Counted from the first letter of the stretch, positions 1-8,699 are shown. The stretch is DNA of 14,617 nucleotides from Clostridiales bacterium (GCA_004556155.1 SFIM01000041.1:1-14617); one strand, 5' to 3'. Notes: generated from the sequence alone by a model not told the origin. Program-made: numbers and translations.

Positions 1-2
1 CA

Positions 3-560
3 AAGAATGTAAAAATGCCACAACAGTTTTCTATCACATATGAATATGTTGAAGACGGTAAGTATCGTGAGGTTACAATGGAGTGTGACTTGAGCGGTAA
101 CTATCACTATAAGGACAATGAAGATGAGTACCTATTTGTCAAAAGCGGAAGCGGCTACAAAATTGCAATAAATACGCTGAATGGCTTTGCTTATAAAAGC
201 AACGATAAATATACTTTTGATTACATTAAAAGCTTGACTAAAAAATTCTGGGAATGTGCTCTTCCTTTGGATGATGATTATATCATGGGAACAACAACCG
301 AAGAAGGAACTGTAGAGATTTGTGGAAGGACGGCTAATAGATTTAAAGTTGAAATAGGATTGGGGTATAACTTTGGCGGTTATAATGTTTCTATGAGCGA
401 TACAACCTATTACGACTTCGATGCTGAAACAGGAATCTGTATGGCTACAAGTAGCAGTGAGAATATCAACTATATGGGACTATCCTCAAACGATGATCAG
501 TCCGGCTTCTCTTGCATCCATTTCCGCTTAAGCTCCATCTCTTTGCCTACAGCTCCTTAA
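3..560 (+). CDS. Hypothetical protein, 5'-truncated by the window edge
   Basis: Not recognised. The reading frame is open to the left edge; the first ATG (position 15) has no Shine-Dalgarno sequence before it and the frame holds no upstream stop, so the real start is probably outside the window and the first visible residues are internal. The visible part (about 185 residues) has no membrane segment and is rich in Tyr, Asp, Ser and Thr, with many short beta-like stretches. Near the C-terminus a Gly-Arg turn is followed by a run of the form Y-x-F-D-x-E-T-G-I-C, a pattern seen in uncharacterised secreted or lipoprotein-like proteins of Clostridia; this is a resemblance, not an assignment. It precedes the membrane protein gene at 603 by 42 nt on the same strand, so the two are probably co-transcribed. 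Base composition is AT-rich compared with the GC-rich genes from 1583 onward. Confidence 0.6.
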   Translation, partial: KNVKMPQQFSITYEYVEDGKYREVTMECDLSGNYHYKDNEDEYLFVKSGSGYKIAINTLNGFAYKSNDKYTFDYIKSLTKKFWECALPLDDDYIMGTTTEEGTVEICGRTANRFKVEIGLGYNFGGYNVSMSDTTYYDFDAETGICMATSSSENINYMGLSSNDDQSGFSCIHFRLSSISLPTAP

Positions 561-602
561 GGCACGCAAAGCAGAATAGCACATTTTGAAAGGACGATCA
601 AA

Positions 603-1460
603 ATGCAAGATGTTCCTGAAGTAAGCAGCAAGCAACCAAATCTTTATATTAATACCGGCAAGGCAACATTGCTTGCCATCTTCAAGCTATTCGAAGCATT
701 GATTGGATGTGTTGCTTTATACTTTATATTCACAGCTTCAGATGTAATCGAAGAAATACTAAATGCACTTTTTGACGGACTTGTTTCTCAGGATTCTACA
801 AGCAGTCCCCTCTTCTCATTTTTTTCGCTTCTATCATCATTTAGTAGTTTTTTTCTTGTTCTCGAAACTTTTCTTGTTGTTCTGGACGGCTTTGGTACTT
901 TCTTTGTCCGAGTCGCCCATAGAGGCGCTTCGCTTGTTTGCTTCTGCCATCGTTTTAGATTTATATGCTCTGTTATTTCGTTTGTTCTATGCCTATTCCT
1001 AATCTTCGAATACATGATCGCCCTGAGTCGAATTTCCATGCTTTCCATCGGAGACTTTTTCACTTTTATGCGCGGTTATGAATTGATCCTTTCTCTTATC
1101 ATTTTTGTTGGTGCATTTTGGATTTATATAGAATATGATCACTATGTTGCCAAAATAATGAAACAAGTTTCCATAGATATAAAAAGTAACGCAATACAGC
1201 CTTGGCATAGTAAAAATCGCCTTGGCCGCGAATCAGCATGGTTTTGCGGCCTATTTGCAGTCAGTGCCGTTTTGTCGATTATTGAGATTATCGGCGGCGA
1301 CAGTATTCTTTCTATTGTTGCCAGCATTATAAAACCCATTGAAATTCTCTATAGTTTTTCCACACCCACAAGCATAGCTATCATGCTATTACTTTCGCTT
1401 CGTTTTTTCCTCGTAAACCGTTGTTCTAAAGATTTTGACAAAGCACATCAAAGCTCCTGA
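603..1460 (+). CDS. Hypothetical multi-pass membrane protein
   Basis: 285 residues, family not recognised. The start ATG is preceded by GAAAGGA with an 8-nt spacer, a good ribosome binding site. Hydrophobic stretches that look like membrane segments lie at about residues 24-45, 70-97, 118-141, 158-177, 211-230 and 254-272, with a further weaker one near 235-250, giving roughly six helices. Cytoplasmic-looking loops carry Arg/Lys/His (about 103-119 and 183-209). No catalytic motif, ATP-binding motif or cysteine cluster is visible. The gene follows the partial gene by 42 nt and shares its AT-rich composition. It ends 22 nt before a large inverted repeat that can act as its terminator. A role as the membrane partner of the upstream protein is possible but is inferred only from adjacency. 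Confidence 0.6.
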   Translation: MQDVPEVSSKQPNLYINTGKATLLAIFKLFEALIGCVALYFIFTASDVIEEILNALFDGLVSQDSTSSPLFSFFSLLSSFSSFFLVLETFLVVLDGFGTFFVRVAHRGASLVCFCHRFRFICSVISFVLCLFLIFEYMIALSRISMLSIGDFFTFMRGYELILSLIIFVGAFWIYIEYDHYVAKIMKQVSIDIKSNAIQPWHSKNRLGRESAWFCGLFAVSAVLSIIEIIGGDSILSIVASIIKPIEILYSFSTPTSIAIMLLLSLRFFLVNRCSKDFDKAHQSS

Positions 1461-1481
1461 TATAATTCTCATAAAAAACAC

Positions 1482-1558
1482 AAAGCCCCCGAATGATTGA
1501 TATGTACCCAGTTTTCTGGACACCCGGAATTGGGGGTACATATCAGTTCAGGGGCTTT
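1482..1558. terminator. Large imperfect inverted repeat, probable bidirectional terminator
   Basis: Left arm 1482-1509 and right arm 1534-1558 pair as AAAGCCCC...TGATATGTACCC against GGGTACATATCA...GGGGCTTT; the inner 12 bp are perfect and the outer part has a few mismatches and offset bases. The loop region holds a smaller perfect hairpin, CCAG-TTTT-CTGG (1508-1519). It sits in the 122-nt gap between convergent genes ending at 1460 (+) and 1583 (-). On the minus strand the arm is followed by CTTTGTGTTTTTTATG, a usable U-tract; on the plus strand by CTTTTAAAA, a weaker one. The long arms and nested hairpin are unlike a simple terminator, so a mobile-element remnant (a MITE or an insertion-sequence end) is an alternative. 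Confidence 0.6.
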
Positions 1559-1582
1559 TAAAATGCCATTAGCTAAATGCTT

Positions 1583-2689
<1,107 letters not shown>

Positions 2690-2690
2690 A

Positions 2691-4550
2691 TCAGCCACCT
2701 ACTCCCTTGTCGATTGACGCGCCCGTCAGCTTGTTTACCGTTAGGTTTACCAGCAGCACCACCACGATAATCAGCAGGTTGATGGCGTTGCCAAACTGCG
2801 CCCAGCCCTTTTCGCTGTACTGCATCAGCATGGTGGTCAGGATCGTATTGCTGGTGGGCACCAGCAGCACGAACAGGCTCAATTCACGCATGCACGATAC
2901 CATCGGCAGCAGATAACCGGACAGGAAACTGGATTTCTGGATGGGGAAGATCACGCGCACCATGCGCTTCCACCACGGCACGCCCGTGATCAGGGCGGCC
3001 TCCTCGATTTCGCCGGACAATTGCAGCATGGCGTTTACGCCGCTGCGGCTGGCGAAGGGCAGGTACTTGACCGAGCCCACCAGCGCCAGCAGCGCGAAGC
3101 CGCGCAGCCACGCCACATGCGAGGACATGGACAGGTAAATCGCGCCGAAGGCCAGCGAGGGCATCAAATACGGGAAGAAGGACAGGCTGTTGACCCAGGA
3201 GGCCAGACGGCTGCCGCGGCGCTTGGCCACGCCGTAGCCCACCAGGATGCCGCTGGTGCCGGCAACCACCGAGCAGGTGACGGCCAGCAGCAGGCTGTAG
3301 CCCAGCGCCTTCCATACCTTGGCGGAGAACAGGATGCCCGTGCTGTCGCCCTGATCCAGATAATCCAGGTTGCGGCCAATCCAGAAGTCCAGCGTCATGT
3401 TGGACAGCGAGTAATCGCCCGCCTTGATGATGACCGATTCCATGGCGAAGGTCAGCAGCGGCAGCACCGCCACCAGAAGCAGCAGTACCACCAGGATGAT
3501 GGCGATGGGGCGGTTGGCACGGCGCAGGTTGATCAGCGAAATCTGCGAGGACTTGCCCGTTACCGTGGTAAACTGCTTGCGGCTGTTGGTCACACGCTGA
3601 TTGAGCATCAGGATGGCCACGCCGAAGATAATCATCACGGCGGCGATGATATACGCCTGGCCGCTGTAGGTGTCCATCAGCGATTTCATCTTGGTGGACA
3701 GCACATAGTAGCGCACGGGCGAGCCCAGGAACACCGGCACGGCGTAGGCGCTCATGGAGCTGGCGAACACCAGCAGGAAGGTAGAGAGCATGGCCGGCTT
3801 TACAATGGGCATGGTGATGCGGCTGATGATGCGCCAACGCGGGGTCTTGAGGATGGTCGCGGCCTCCTCCAGGTTCGCGTCCATATTGCGCAGGATGCCG
3901 CCGATGAGGATATAGGCGAAGGGCGCGTAGTGCAGGCCCAGCACCAGGCTGATGGGGAAATAGCCGTACACCAGCCACTCAGGCGCATAGATGCCAAACA
4001 CCGCCGCCATGATGCCGTTGGAGGTGCCGGTGCCGATGTTGACGTTCTTCCAGAAGGTCTGCCAGAACAGCGCCAGCGTCCAGGAGGGCATGATGTAGGG
4101 GAATACGAACACGGCAGATACGAACTTTTTGTATTTGATGTTCGTGCGCGTGATCAGGAAGGCCACGGTACCGCCAAACAAAATGGCGATAAACGAGGAG
4201 GTCAGCGACACGGCCAGGGTGTTGAAGAACGGGCCGTAGAACTGAATCCAGCTGTTGGACAGCTTTACGCCCGCGTCGCCGCCATCGTTGAGGGTAAACA
4301 GCAGCTTTTTAAAGTGATACAGCGTATAATCGCCGGTCGTAAGCCCCAGCGATTTCACCGCGCGCGCCTCGCGCCCCGCGTGTACCGTGACCGTTTCCAG
4401 CAGCATGGTCAGCAGCGGATAAAGCGTAAGCAAGCACAGCGCCACCAGGAAGATCAGCAGGATCACGTTGGCGGGCTTGGAAAAATACGCCCGCAGCCTG
4501 CCCATCAGCCTGCGCAGCTGAAATTTTCGGGTGCGTTCCATGTTGGGCAT
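2691..4550 (-). CDS. ABC transporter permease, fused double-domain (FbpB/ThiP-like)
   Basis: 619 residues, about twice the size of a single permease domain. It carries two copies of the binding-protein-dependent inner-membrane domain, each with several hydrophobic helices and an EAA loop that docks on the ATPase: about residues 228-252 (starting E-E-A-A-T-I-L-K-T) and 516-540 (starting E-E-A-A-L-I-T-G-V). About 12 membrane helices are expected, with two extra predicted ones near 28-50 and 348-368 opening the two halves. Such fused permeases are typical of Fe3+ (FbpB/SfuB), thiamine (ThiP) and aminoethylphosphonate importers. The start ATG is preceded by AAAGG and a G-run; an ATG three codons further in is also possible. 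The gene lies 78 nt after the binding-protein gene, with a hairpin in the gap, and ends 1 nt before the ATPase ATG. Confidence 0.92.
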   Translation of the reverse strand: MPNMERTRKFQLRRLMGRLRAYFSKPANVILLIFLVALCLLTLYPLLTMLLETVTVHAGREARAVKSLGLTTGDYTLYHFKKLLFTLNDGGDAGVKLSNSWIQFYGPFFNTLAVSLTSSFIAILFGGTVAFLITRTNIKYKKFVSAVFVFPYIMPSWTLALFWQTFWKNVNIGTGTSNGIMAAVFGIYAPEWLVYGYFPISLVLGLHYAPFAYILIGGILRNMDANLEEAATILKTPRWRIISRITMPIVKPAMLSTFLLVFASSMSAYAVPVFLGSPVRYYVLSTKMKSLMDTYSGQAYIIAAVMIIFGVAILMLNQRVTNSRKQFTTVTGKSSQISLINLRRANRPIAIILVVLLLLVAVLPLLTFAMESVIIKAGDYSLSNMTLDFWIGRNLDYLDQGDSTGILFSAKVWKALGYSLLLAVTCSVVAGTSGILVGYGVAKRRGSRLASWVNSLSFFPYLMPSLAFGAIYLSMSSHVAWLRGFALLALVGSVKYLPFASRSGVNAMLQLSGEIEEAALITGVPWWKRMVRVIFPIQKSSFLSGYLLPMVSCMRELSLFVLLVPTSNTILTTMLMQYSEKGWAQFGNAINLLIIVVVLLVNLTVNKLTGASIDKGVGG

Positions 4551-4570
4551 TGCCCCCCCTTTGGTTGATC

Positions 4571-4618
4571 TTAAAAATAGAATATGCGGCGGAACGGCCC
4601 TGTTGCCGTCCCGCCGCA
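4571..4618 (-). terminator. Intercistronic terminator/attenuator-like hairpin
   Basis: In the gap between binding-protein and permease genes, 4605-4618 pairs with 4585-4598 over 14 bp (TGCGGCGGGACGGC with GCCGTTCCGCCGCA, one G-U pair) around a 6-nt loop. It is followed on the minus strand by TATTCTATTTTTAA. The imperfect U-tract suggests partial termination, or a 3' stabilising stem for the binding-protein message. Such elements commonly give more binding protein than permease; that role is inferred. Confidence 0.7.
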
Positions 4619-4628
4619 GGGAGTCTGA

Positions 4629-5777
4629 TTACTTCTGGATGTACTTGATGGCGAAGGTGCTTACATCGTCAAAGTTGTCCAGGATGTACTCGGGATCCTC
4701 CATCACCAGGGTGTCCTTCCACACGGTGATGTCCAGGTCGCCCTCGTTGGGGGTAACGGCGGTGCTGGTGGAGTAGGCGCCGATGCTCTTGCCCCAGGGC
4801 TGGAAGCCTTCCTGCGTCATCAGGTATTCAATGAACAGCATGGCGGTGTAGGGGCGGGTGGCGTTGGCGGAGATCATGGCGTACATGGGATACATGAAGC
4901 CGGAGAAGGGCTCCACGGTGTAGCCGTTTTCGCTGGCGTCGTACTGGGCGACGGTCAGGTTATCGGTCAGCACGGAGGAGGAGCGCAGCTTGCTCAGCAC
5001 GAACAGGCCGATCTTGCCAGCGGCGGTTTCCTGACTGACTTCCTCGGCGATGGTGGTATCGGAGGAACCGAAGGTGCAGTTGCTCAGGAATTCGGCGATC
5101 CACTTATAGCCGGCATTCTTGTAGGAGCCCAGATCGATTTCCTCGCCCTTCCAATCCTTGTAGGCGGCGGCCAGCTTTTCGGCCCAGGCGTCGCTGGTCA
5201 GCATGACCAGGAAGTTCATGTTGACGGTTTCGTTTTCGGGGTTCTTGAAGATGATGTTGCCCTTCATCTCAGGGGCGGTCAGCTCCCACACGTTCTTGAT
5301 GGCGGGGACGTTTTCGCCCAGCTTGTTGTAGATGAACAGCTTGTTGATGTACTGGTGCACCAGGGGATTGCGGTCGCTTTCGCCCACGGTATCCTTCACG
5401 GAAGCGGGAACGTAGTTGACAACCCAACCATCCTCGATGGCGTAGGTCAGCTGCGCGCCGTCCTGAATCATCACCATGTCGGCGCCCTTGGCGGAACCCT
5501 TGATTTCGCTTTCGAGCTTGGTGTAGATTTCAGCGTCCTTGAGGTTGTTGGACTCAAAGGGGATGTCGTAGAGCTTGCTGAAGTTTTCAGCGGCGGTGGA
5601 AATGCGGCTGGTGTTGCCGTACACGATGAAGGTGCCTTCCTCGGCCTTGGCCTTTTCAACCAGCTCGTCATGGGTCAGGTTTTCACTGGCGGCAACCGTA
5701 TCCGCCACGGTGGCAAAGGCGGGCACGACGGTCATGAGCAGGCACGCGGCCAGCACAAGCGCAAGAAGCTTCTTCAT
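4629..5777 (-). CDS. ABC transporter substrate-binding protein (extracellular solute-binding family 1, FbpA/AfuA-like)
   Basis: 382 residues. It captures the substrate outside the membrane and delivers it to the double permease encoded next. The N-terminus is a signal peptide: Lys2-Lys3, a hydrophobic core and a P-A-F-A site ending near residue 22. Cys12 sits in an L-A-A-C context that resembles a lipobox, but it lies very early and is followed by more hydrophobic residues, so signal peptidase I cleavage after AFA looks likelier. The body begins with a segment typical of iron(III)-type binding proteins (F-I-V-Y-G-N-T-S, later a Y-x-K-L-E-S-E helix and a G-A-D-M-V-M-I strand). First gene of a three-gene operon with AGGAGG at 5788-5793 and a promoter at 5939-5967. 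Ferric iron is the commonest substrate for this architecture, but other small anions or amines are possible. Confidence 0.9.
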   Translation of the reverse strand: MKKLLALVLAACLLMTVVPAFATVADTVAASENLTHDELVEKAKAEEGTFIVYGNTSRISTAAENFSKLYDIPFESNNLKDAEIYTKLESEIKGSAKGADMVMIQDGAQLTYAIEDGWVVNYVPASVKDTVGESDRNPLVHQYINKLFIYNKLGENVPAIKNVWELTAPEMKGNIIFKNPENETVNMNFLVMLTSDAWAEKLAAAYKDWKGEEIDLGSYKNAGYKWIAEFLSNCTFGSSDTTIAEEVSQETAAGKIGLFVLSKLRSSSVLTDNLTVAQYDASENGYTVEPFSGFMYPMYAMISANATRPYTAMLFIEYLMTQEGFQPWGKSIGAYSTSTAVTPNEGDLDITVWKDTLVMEDPEYILDNFDDVSTFAIKYIQK

Positions 5778-5932
5778 AAAACAGGGGCCTCCTAATAAGA
5801 TATTTATTCGTCCAGCCGGGGGAGCCCGGCATCAGACAGCGTACCTCACGCGGCCACGATATCAGCATAATTTATGGCCGCTGCACCGCAGGGATTTTGT
5901 TCATATTGTCCAAACGCATCCCCGCTTTGTGT
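5778..5932 (-). promoter_or_regulatory. Structured 5' leader of the FbpA-like operon
   Basis: Between the predicted transcription start near 5932 and the ATG there are about 155 nt with no gene. Reading the minus strand it can form CTGC-GGT-GCAG, then a stem GCGGCCA/TGGCCGC (5875-5881 with 5850-5856, 18-nt loop), then GCCGGG-CTCC-CCCGGC (5830-5815), and finally the AGGAGG at 5788-5793. No hairpin is followed by a U-run, and I recognise no known riboswitch core. It may be a plain structured leader or a translation control element. Confidence 0.4.
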
Positions 5933-5938
5933 ACGGAT

Positions 5939-5967
5939 ATGATAGTCTTTTTTTGACCATTTGTCAA
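5939..5967 (-). promoter_or_regulatory. Sigma-A-type promoter of the FbpA-like operon
   Basis: On the minus strand a perfect -35 box TTGACA (5962-5967) is followed after exactly 17 nt by TATCAT (5939-5944), one mismatch from TATAAT. The spacer is A-rich. It lies in the AT-rich part of the 283-nt gap upstream of the binding-protein gene and points toward it. Confidence 0.8.
5953..5967. promoter_or_regulatory. Dyad overlapping the -35 box, candidate operator
   Basis: TTGAC-AAATG-GTCAA is a perfect 5-bp inverted repeat with a 5-nt spacer that includes the whole -35 hexamer. A repressor bound here would block the promoter. It is not the classical Fur box, so metal regulation is not supported by the sequence; the short arms could also arise by chance. 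Confidence 0.35.
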
Positions 5968-6012
5968 GGGTTTCTATGTTGTTTTCGATAATTCAGGCCT
6001 GATTTAAACGTT

Positions 6013-6050
6013 AAAAAAGCCCGAAGCGGCGCATTTTCGCCCGCTCCGGG
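6013..6050 (-). terminator. Rho-independent terminator of the NMT1-type ABC operon
   Basis: On the minus strand CCCGGAGCGG (6041-6050) pairs with CCGCTTCGGG (6020-6029), 10 bp with one G-U pair and an 11-nt loop, followed by CTTTTTT (run at 6013-6018). It starts 10 nt after the stop codon of the binding-protein gene at 6061. Confidence 0.9.
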
Positions 6051-6060
6051 TTTTCCGGTC

Positions 6061-7056
6061 TTATTTTTGCCCCATTTCAGCCATTACATGATAGGCAAAT
6101 TCGTTTTCCACCAGCGCTTCATAGGCGACGCGCTGGCTCAGCTCGCCCGCCTGCTCCATCACGGTTTCCAGGCGCTCCAGCGCCTCCAGCTTCATATCCG
6201 GGGTTTCCTTCCAGGCGTGAATGCCCTTGTAGCGCGCGGCCACCTTTTCCAGCACCTCCACCGAGGTATCGGGGAAATAGCCCACAATGGCCTCGGCCAG
6301 CTCGCGGTCGGTATGCGCGTAAACCCATTCCTGCCCGCGGGCGATGGCGCGGGTGAAGCGCAGCACGGTATCGGCGTTTTCGGTCAGGTAGCTCTGGGCG
6401 GCAAAGTAGGCGGTATAGGGAATTTCGCCGCTCTGCTCGCCGATGGAGCACAGCACCACGCCCTGCCCGGCCAGCTCCACCTCGGTGGCGGTGGGCTCAA
6501 ACAGCGCCACATAATCGGCCTCTCCGCCCACAAAGGCGCCGGCCATCATGTTGAACTGCACGGAGGTATCCACAGTCGCATCCTCATGGGGGATCACGCC
6601 GTTTTTGCGCATCACATATTCCAGCGTCATCTCAGGCATGCCGCCCTTGCGGCCGCCGATGATGGTTTTGCCCCGCAAATTCTGCCAGGCAAAATTCTCC
6701 GCCTGCCTGCCCACGATGAAGGAGCCGTCGCACTGCGTCAATTGGGCAAACACCCTGGGCGCGTCCTTGCGGCCCTCCAGCAGCACATAGATGCACGCCT
6801 CGGGCCCAGCCAGGCCGATATCCACCTCGCCGGTGAGCACGCTGGTCATCACCTTATCCGCGCCGCCGCCGTTCATCAGGTTGATTTCCAATCCCTCATC
6901 GGCAAAAAAGCCCAGCGCCATGGCCGCGTACTGCGGGGCGTAGAACACCGAGTGCGTCACCTCGCTGACGCGCACCCGAACGGGTTCTTCGGCCAGCGCG
7001 GGCACGGCGGCGCACAGCAGGCACAGAGCAAGCAGCAGGATCACAGTCTTTCTCAT
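6061..7056 (-). CDS. ABC transporter substrate-binding protein (NMT1/THI5-like, SsuA/TauA type)
   Basis: 331 residues. The signal peptide has Arg2-Lys3, a Leu/Ala/Cys core and P-A-L-A ending at residue 22; the cysteines at 12 and 15 lack a proper lipobox, so the mature protein may be released rather than lipid-anchored. The start of the mature part matches the NMT1/THI5 fold: a strand V-R-V-R-V-S-E, then F-Y-A-P-Q-Y-A-A-M-A-L-G-F-F-A-D-E-G-L, and the ligand-site turn G-G-G-A-D-K-V with D-I-G-L-A-G after it. Relatives bind alkanesulfonates, taurine, nitrate or pyrimidine precursors of thiamine. The substrate here is unknown. Its ATG overlaps the permease stop by 4 nt (ATGA), with a GGGGG ribosome site 8 nt upstream. 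Last gene of the operon. Confidence 0.9.
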   Translation of the reverse strand: MRKTVILLLALCLLCAAVPALAEEPVRVRVSEVTHSVFYAPQYAAMALGFFADEGLEINLMNGGGADKVMTSVLTGEVDIGLAGPEACIYVLLEGRKDAPRVFAQLTQCDGSFIVGRQAENFAWQNLRGKTIIGGRKGGMPEMTLEYVMRKNGVIPHEDATVDTSVQFNMMAGAFVGGEADYVALFEPTATEVELAGQGVVLCSIGEQSGEIPYTAYFAAQSYLTENADTVLRFTRAIARGQEWVYAHTDRELAEAIVGYFPDTSVEVLEKVAARYKGIHAWKETPDMKLEALERLETVMEQAGELSQRVAYEALVENEFAYHVMAEMGQK

Positions 7057-7868
7057 GCGGATACCCCCAAATGTTTTTTCAGCGCCTTTTCAAGGAAAAG
7101 CACGCCCTGATACATGGCTGCGGCGCACAGCAGAAGCAGCAGCACCGTCGCCATCACCAGATCCATCTTGAATACCTGAGAGCCGTAGACAATCAGGTAG
7201 CCCAGCCCCTCGCGGGACACCAAAAATTCGCCCATGATCACGCCCACCCAGGACAGCCCCACGTTCACCTTCAGCGCGTTTACAAAGGTGGGCAGGTTGG
7301 CAGGCAGCACGAGCTTGAGCAGCGTCTGCGCGCGGCTTGCGCCCAGGGTTTTCATCAGGTTGAGCTTGCCCCGATCCACGGCCAGGAAGCCGTTGTGCAC
7401 CTCCAGGATCGTCACAATCAGCGATATGGCCAGGGTCATGGCGATGATGGACGCCGGGCCCGCGCCCATCCACACGATAAATACCGGCCCCAGGGCGGTC
7501 TTGGGCAGAGAGTTGAGCACCACCAGGTACGGATCCAGAATGCGCGAGAGCATGGGGCTCCACCACAGCAGAATGGCAATCACCGTGCCCGCCAGCGTGC
7601 CCAGGGTAAAGCCGATCACCGTTTCCAGGCACGATGCGCCCAGATGCCGGAACAGCTCGCCCGAAGCATACAGGTTTTTCAGCGTTTTCCAGATGCGCGA
7701 TGGGCTGCTCATGATAAAATCGTCAATCCAGCCCTGCTGCGCGGCGATTTCCCACAGCGCGAAAAAGCCGATCAGCAATCCCAGCTGGGCCAGCAGCACC
7801 CAGCGCTTCTGCCGCTTGCGGCGGCGCAGATAGGCCGCGCGCTCTATGGTATGCGCTTGCTCAGGCAC
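7053..7868 (-). CDS. ABC transporter permease (SsuC/TauC-like)
   Basis: 271 residues, the usual length for this family. After a basic N-terminus (residues 11-22 rich in Arg and Lys) come about six membrane helices, the first near 24-44. The EAA loop, centred on L-M-K-T-L-G-A-S-R-A and ending L-P-A-N-L-P, contacts the ATPase encoded immediately upstream; the last third carries the S-W-V-G-V-I-M-G-E-F segment usual in nitrate/sulfonate permeases. The start is GTG, 8 nt inside the 3' end of the ATPase gene, with GGAG 5 nt before it, which indicates translational coupling. The stop overlaps the binding-protein ATG. Confidence 0.92.
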   Translation of the reverse strand: MPEQAHTIERAAYLRRRKRQKRWVLLAQLGLLIGFFALWEIAAQQGWIDDFIMSSPSRIWKTLKNLYASGELFRHLGASCLETVIGFTLGTLAGTVIAILLWWSPMLSRILDPYLVVLNSLPKTALGPVFIVWMGAGPASIIAMTLAISLIVTILEVHNGFLAVDRGKLNLMKTLGASRAQTLLKLVLPANLPTFVNALKVNVGLSWVGVIMGEFLVSREGLGYLIVYGSQVFKMDLVMATVLLLLLCAAAMYQGVLFLEKALKKHLGVSA

Positions 7869-8619
7869 TTAGCTCCAGCTCCTTCCAAATTGCGTTGAAA
7901 TAGGTATGGAACAGCGCGTGATCGCGCCGCTGCATGGGGGTAAGCCCGCGCAGCTCGCTCAGATCATGAATGGCCTTCACCCGGCCCGGCCGGGCGGACA
8001 GCACCACCACGCGGTCGGACATGCTGACGCTTTCGGATATATCGTGCGTCACCAGCAGCGCCGTTTTGCCCTCGCGGCGGATGATATTGTGGATATCGTC
8101 CGATACCGACAGGCGCGTTTGATAATCCAGGGCGGAAAACGGTTCATCCAGCAGCAGGATTCTGGGATCGGTGGCCAGGGTGCGTATCAGCGCGCAGCGC
8201 TGGCGCATGCCGCCGGATAGCTGCCCCGGCGCGCGCTGGGCAAACTGCCCCAGGCCGTAGCGCTCCAGCAGCTCCTTTACGCGCTGCAGATGCGCGCCGT
8301 CCCTTTGCCGCTGCAGCTCCAGCCCCAGCGTTACGTTGTCCCAAATGCTGCGCCAGGGAAACAGCTGATCCTTTTGCGGCATGTAGCCGATCTTGCGGCT
8401 GACCCCGCGCAGCGCCTCGCCGTCCACGCGGATCTCGCCGCCGCTGGGCGCGTCCAGCCCCGCAATGATGGATAAAAGCGTGGATTTGCCGCAGCCGGAC
8501 GGCCCCACGATGCTGACAAACTCGCCCTCCGCCACGCCGAAGGCAATATCCCTCAGCGCATGAATTTCGCTGTCGGGAGACTGATAGGTTTTGGATACCC
8601 CGTTGATTTCTACAAGCAA
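7861..8619 (-). CDS. ABC transporter ATP-binding protein (SsuB/TauB-like)
   Basis: 252 residues. Walker A GPSGCGKST is at 39-47, the Q-loop glutamine at 82 within M-P-Q-K-D-Q-L-F-P-W-R (the PW motif is typical of nitrate/sulfonate/taurine ATPases), signature LSGGMRQR at 134-141, Walker B ILLLDEP at 154-160 and the switch histidine at 192. There is no extra C-terminal regulatory domain. The start is TTG, chosen because a GGGGGGA ribosome site lies about 6 nt upstream and no better start is in frame. It is the first gene of its operon, 80 nt downstream of the end of the Rnf terminator. The order ATPase-permease-binding protein is less common than the reverse but is known. Confidence 0.92.
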   Translation of the reverse strand: MLVEINGVSKTYQSPDSEIHALRDIAFGVAEGEFVSIVGPSGCGKSTLLSIIAGLDAPSGGEIRVDGEALRGVSRKIGYMPQKDQLFPWRSIWDNVTLGLELQRQRDGAHLQRVKELLERYGLGQFAQRAPGQLSGGMRQRCALIRTLATDPRILLLDEPFSALDYQTRLSVSDDIHNIIRREGKTALLVTHDISESVSMSDRVVVLSARPGRVKAIHDLSELRGLTPMQRRDHALFHTYFNAIWKELELSA

Positions 8620-8699
8620 GATCGTCCCCCCGTTCCGATGGGTTTGGCAACGCAGTGCGCATTGCTAAAGCATCCTATGTCAAGCGCAACGATCGGTGC

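Noticed and set aside
15..17. ATG as true start of the first gene
   Set aside because: No ribosome binding site precedes it and the frame stays open to the window edge; the protein lacks the secretion signal or start expected, so it is more likely internal.
3021..4568. Long open frame (515 codons) on the plus strand
   Set aside because: It lies antisense to the whole double permease, is rich in Gln, His, Arg and Gly with no domain, and is an effect of GC-rich codon use on the other strand.
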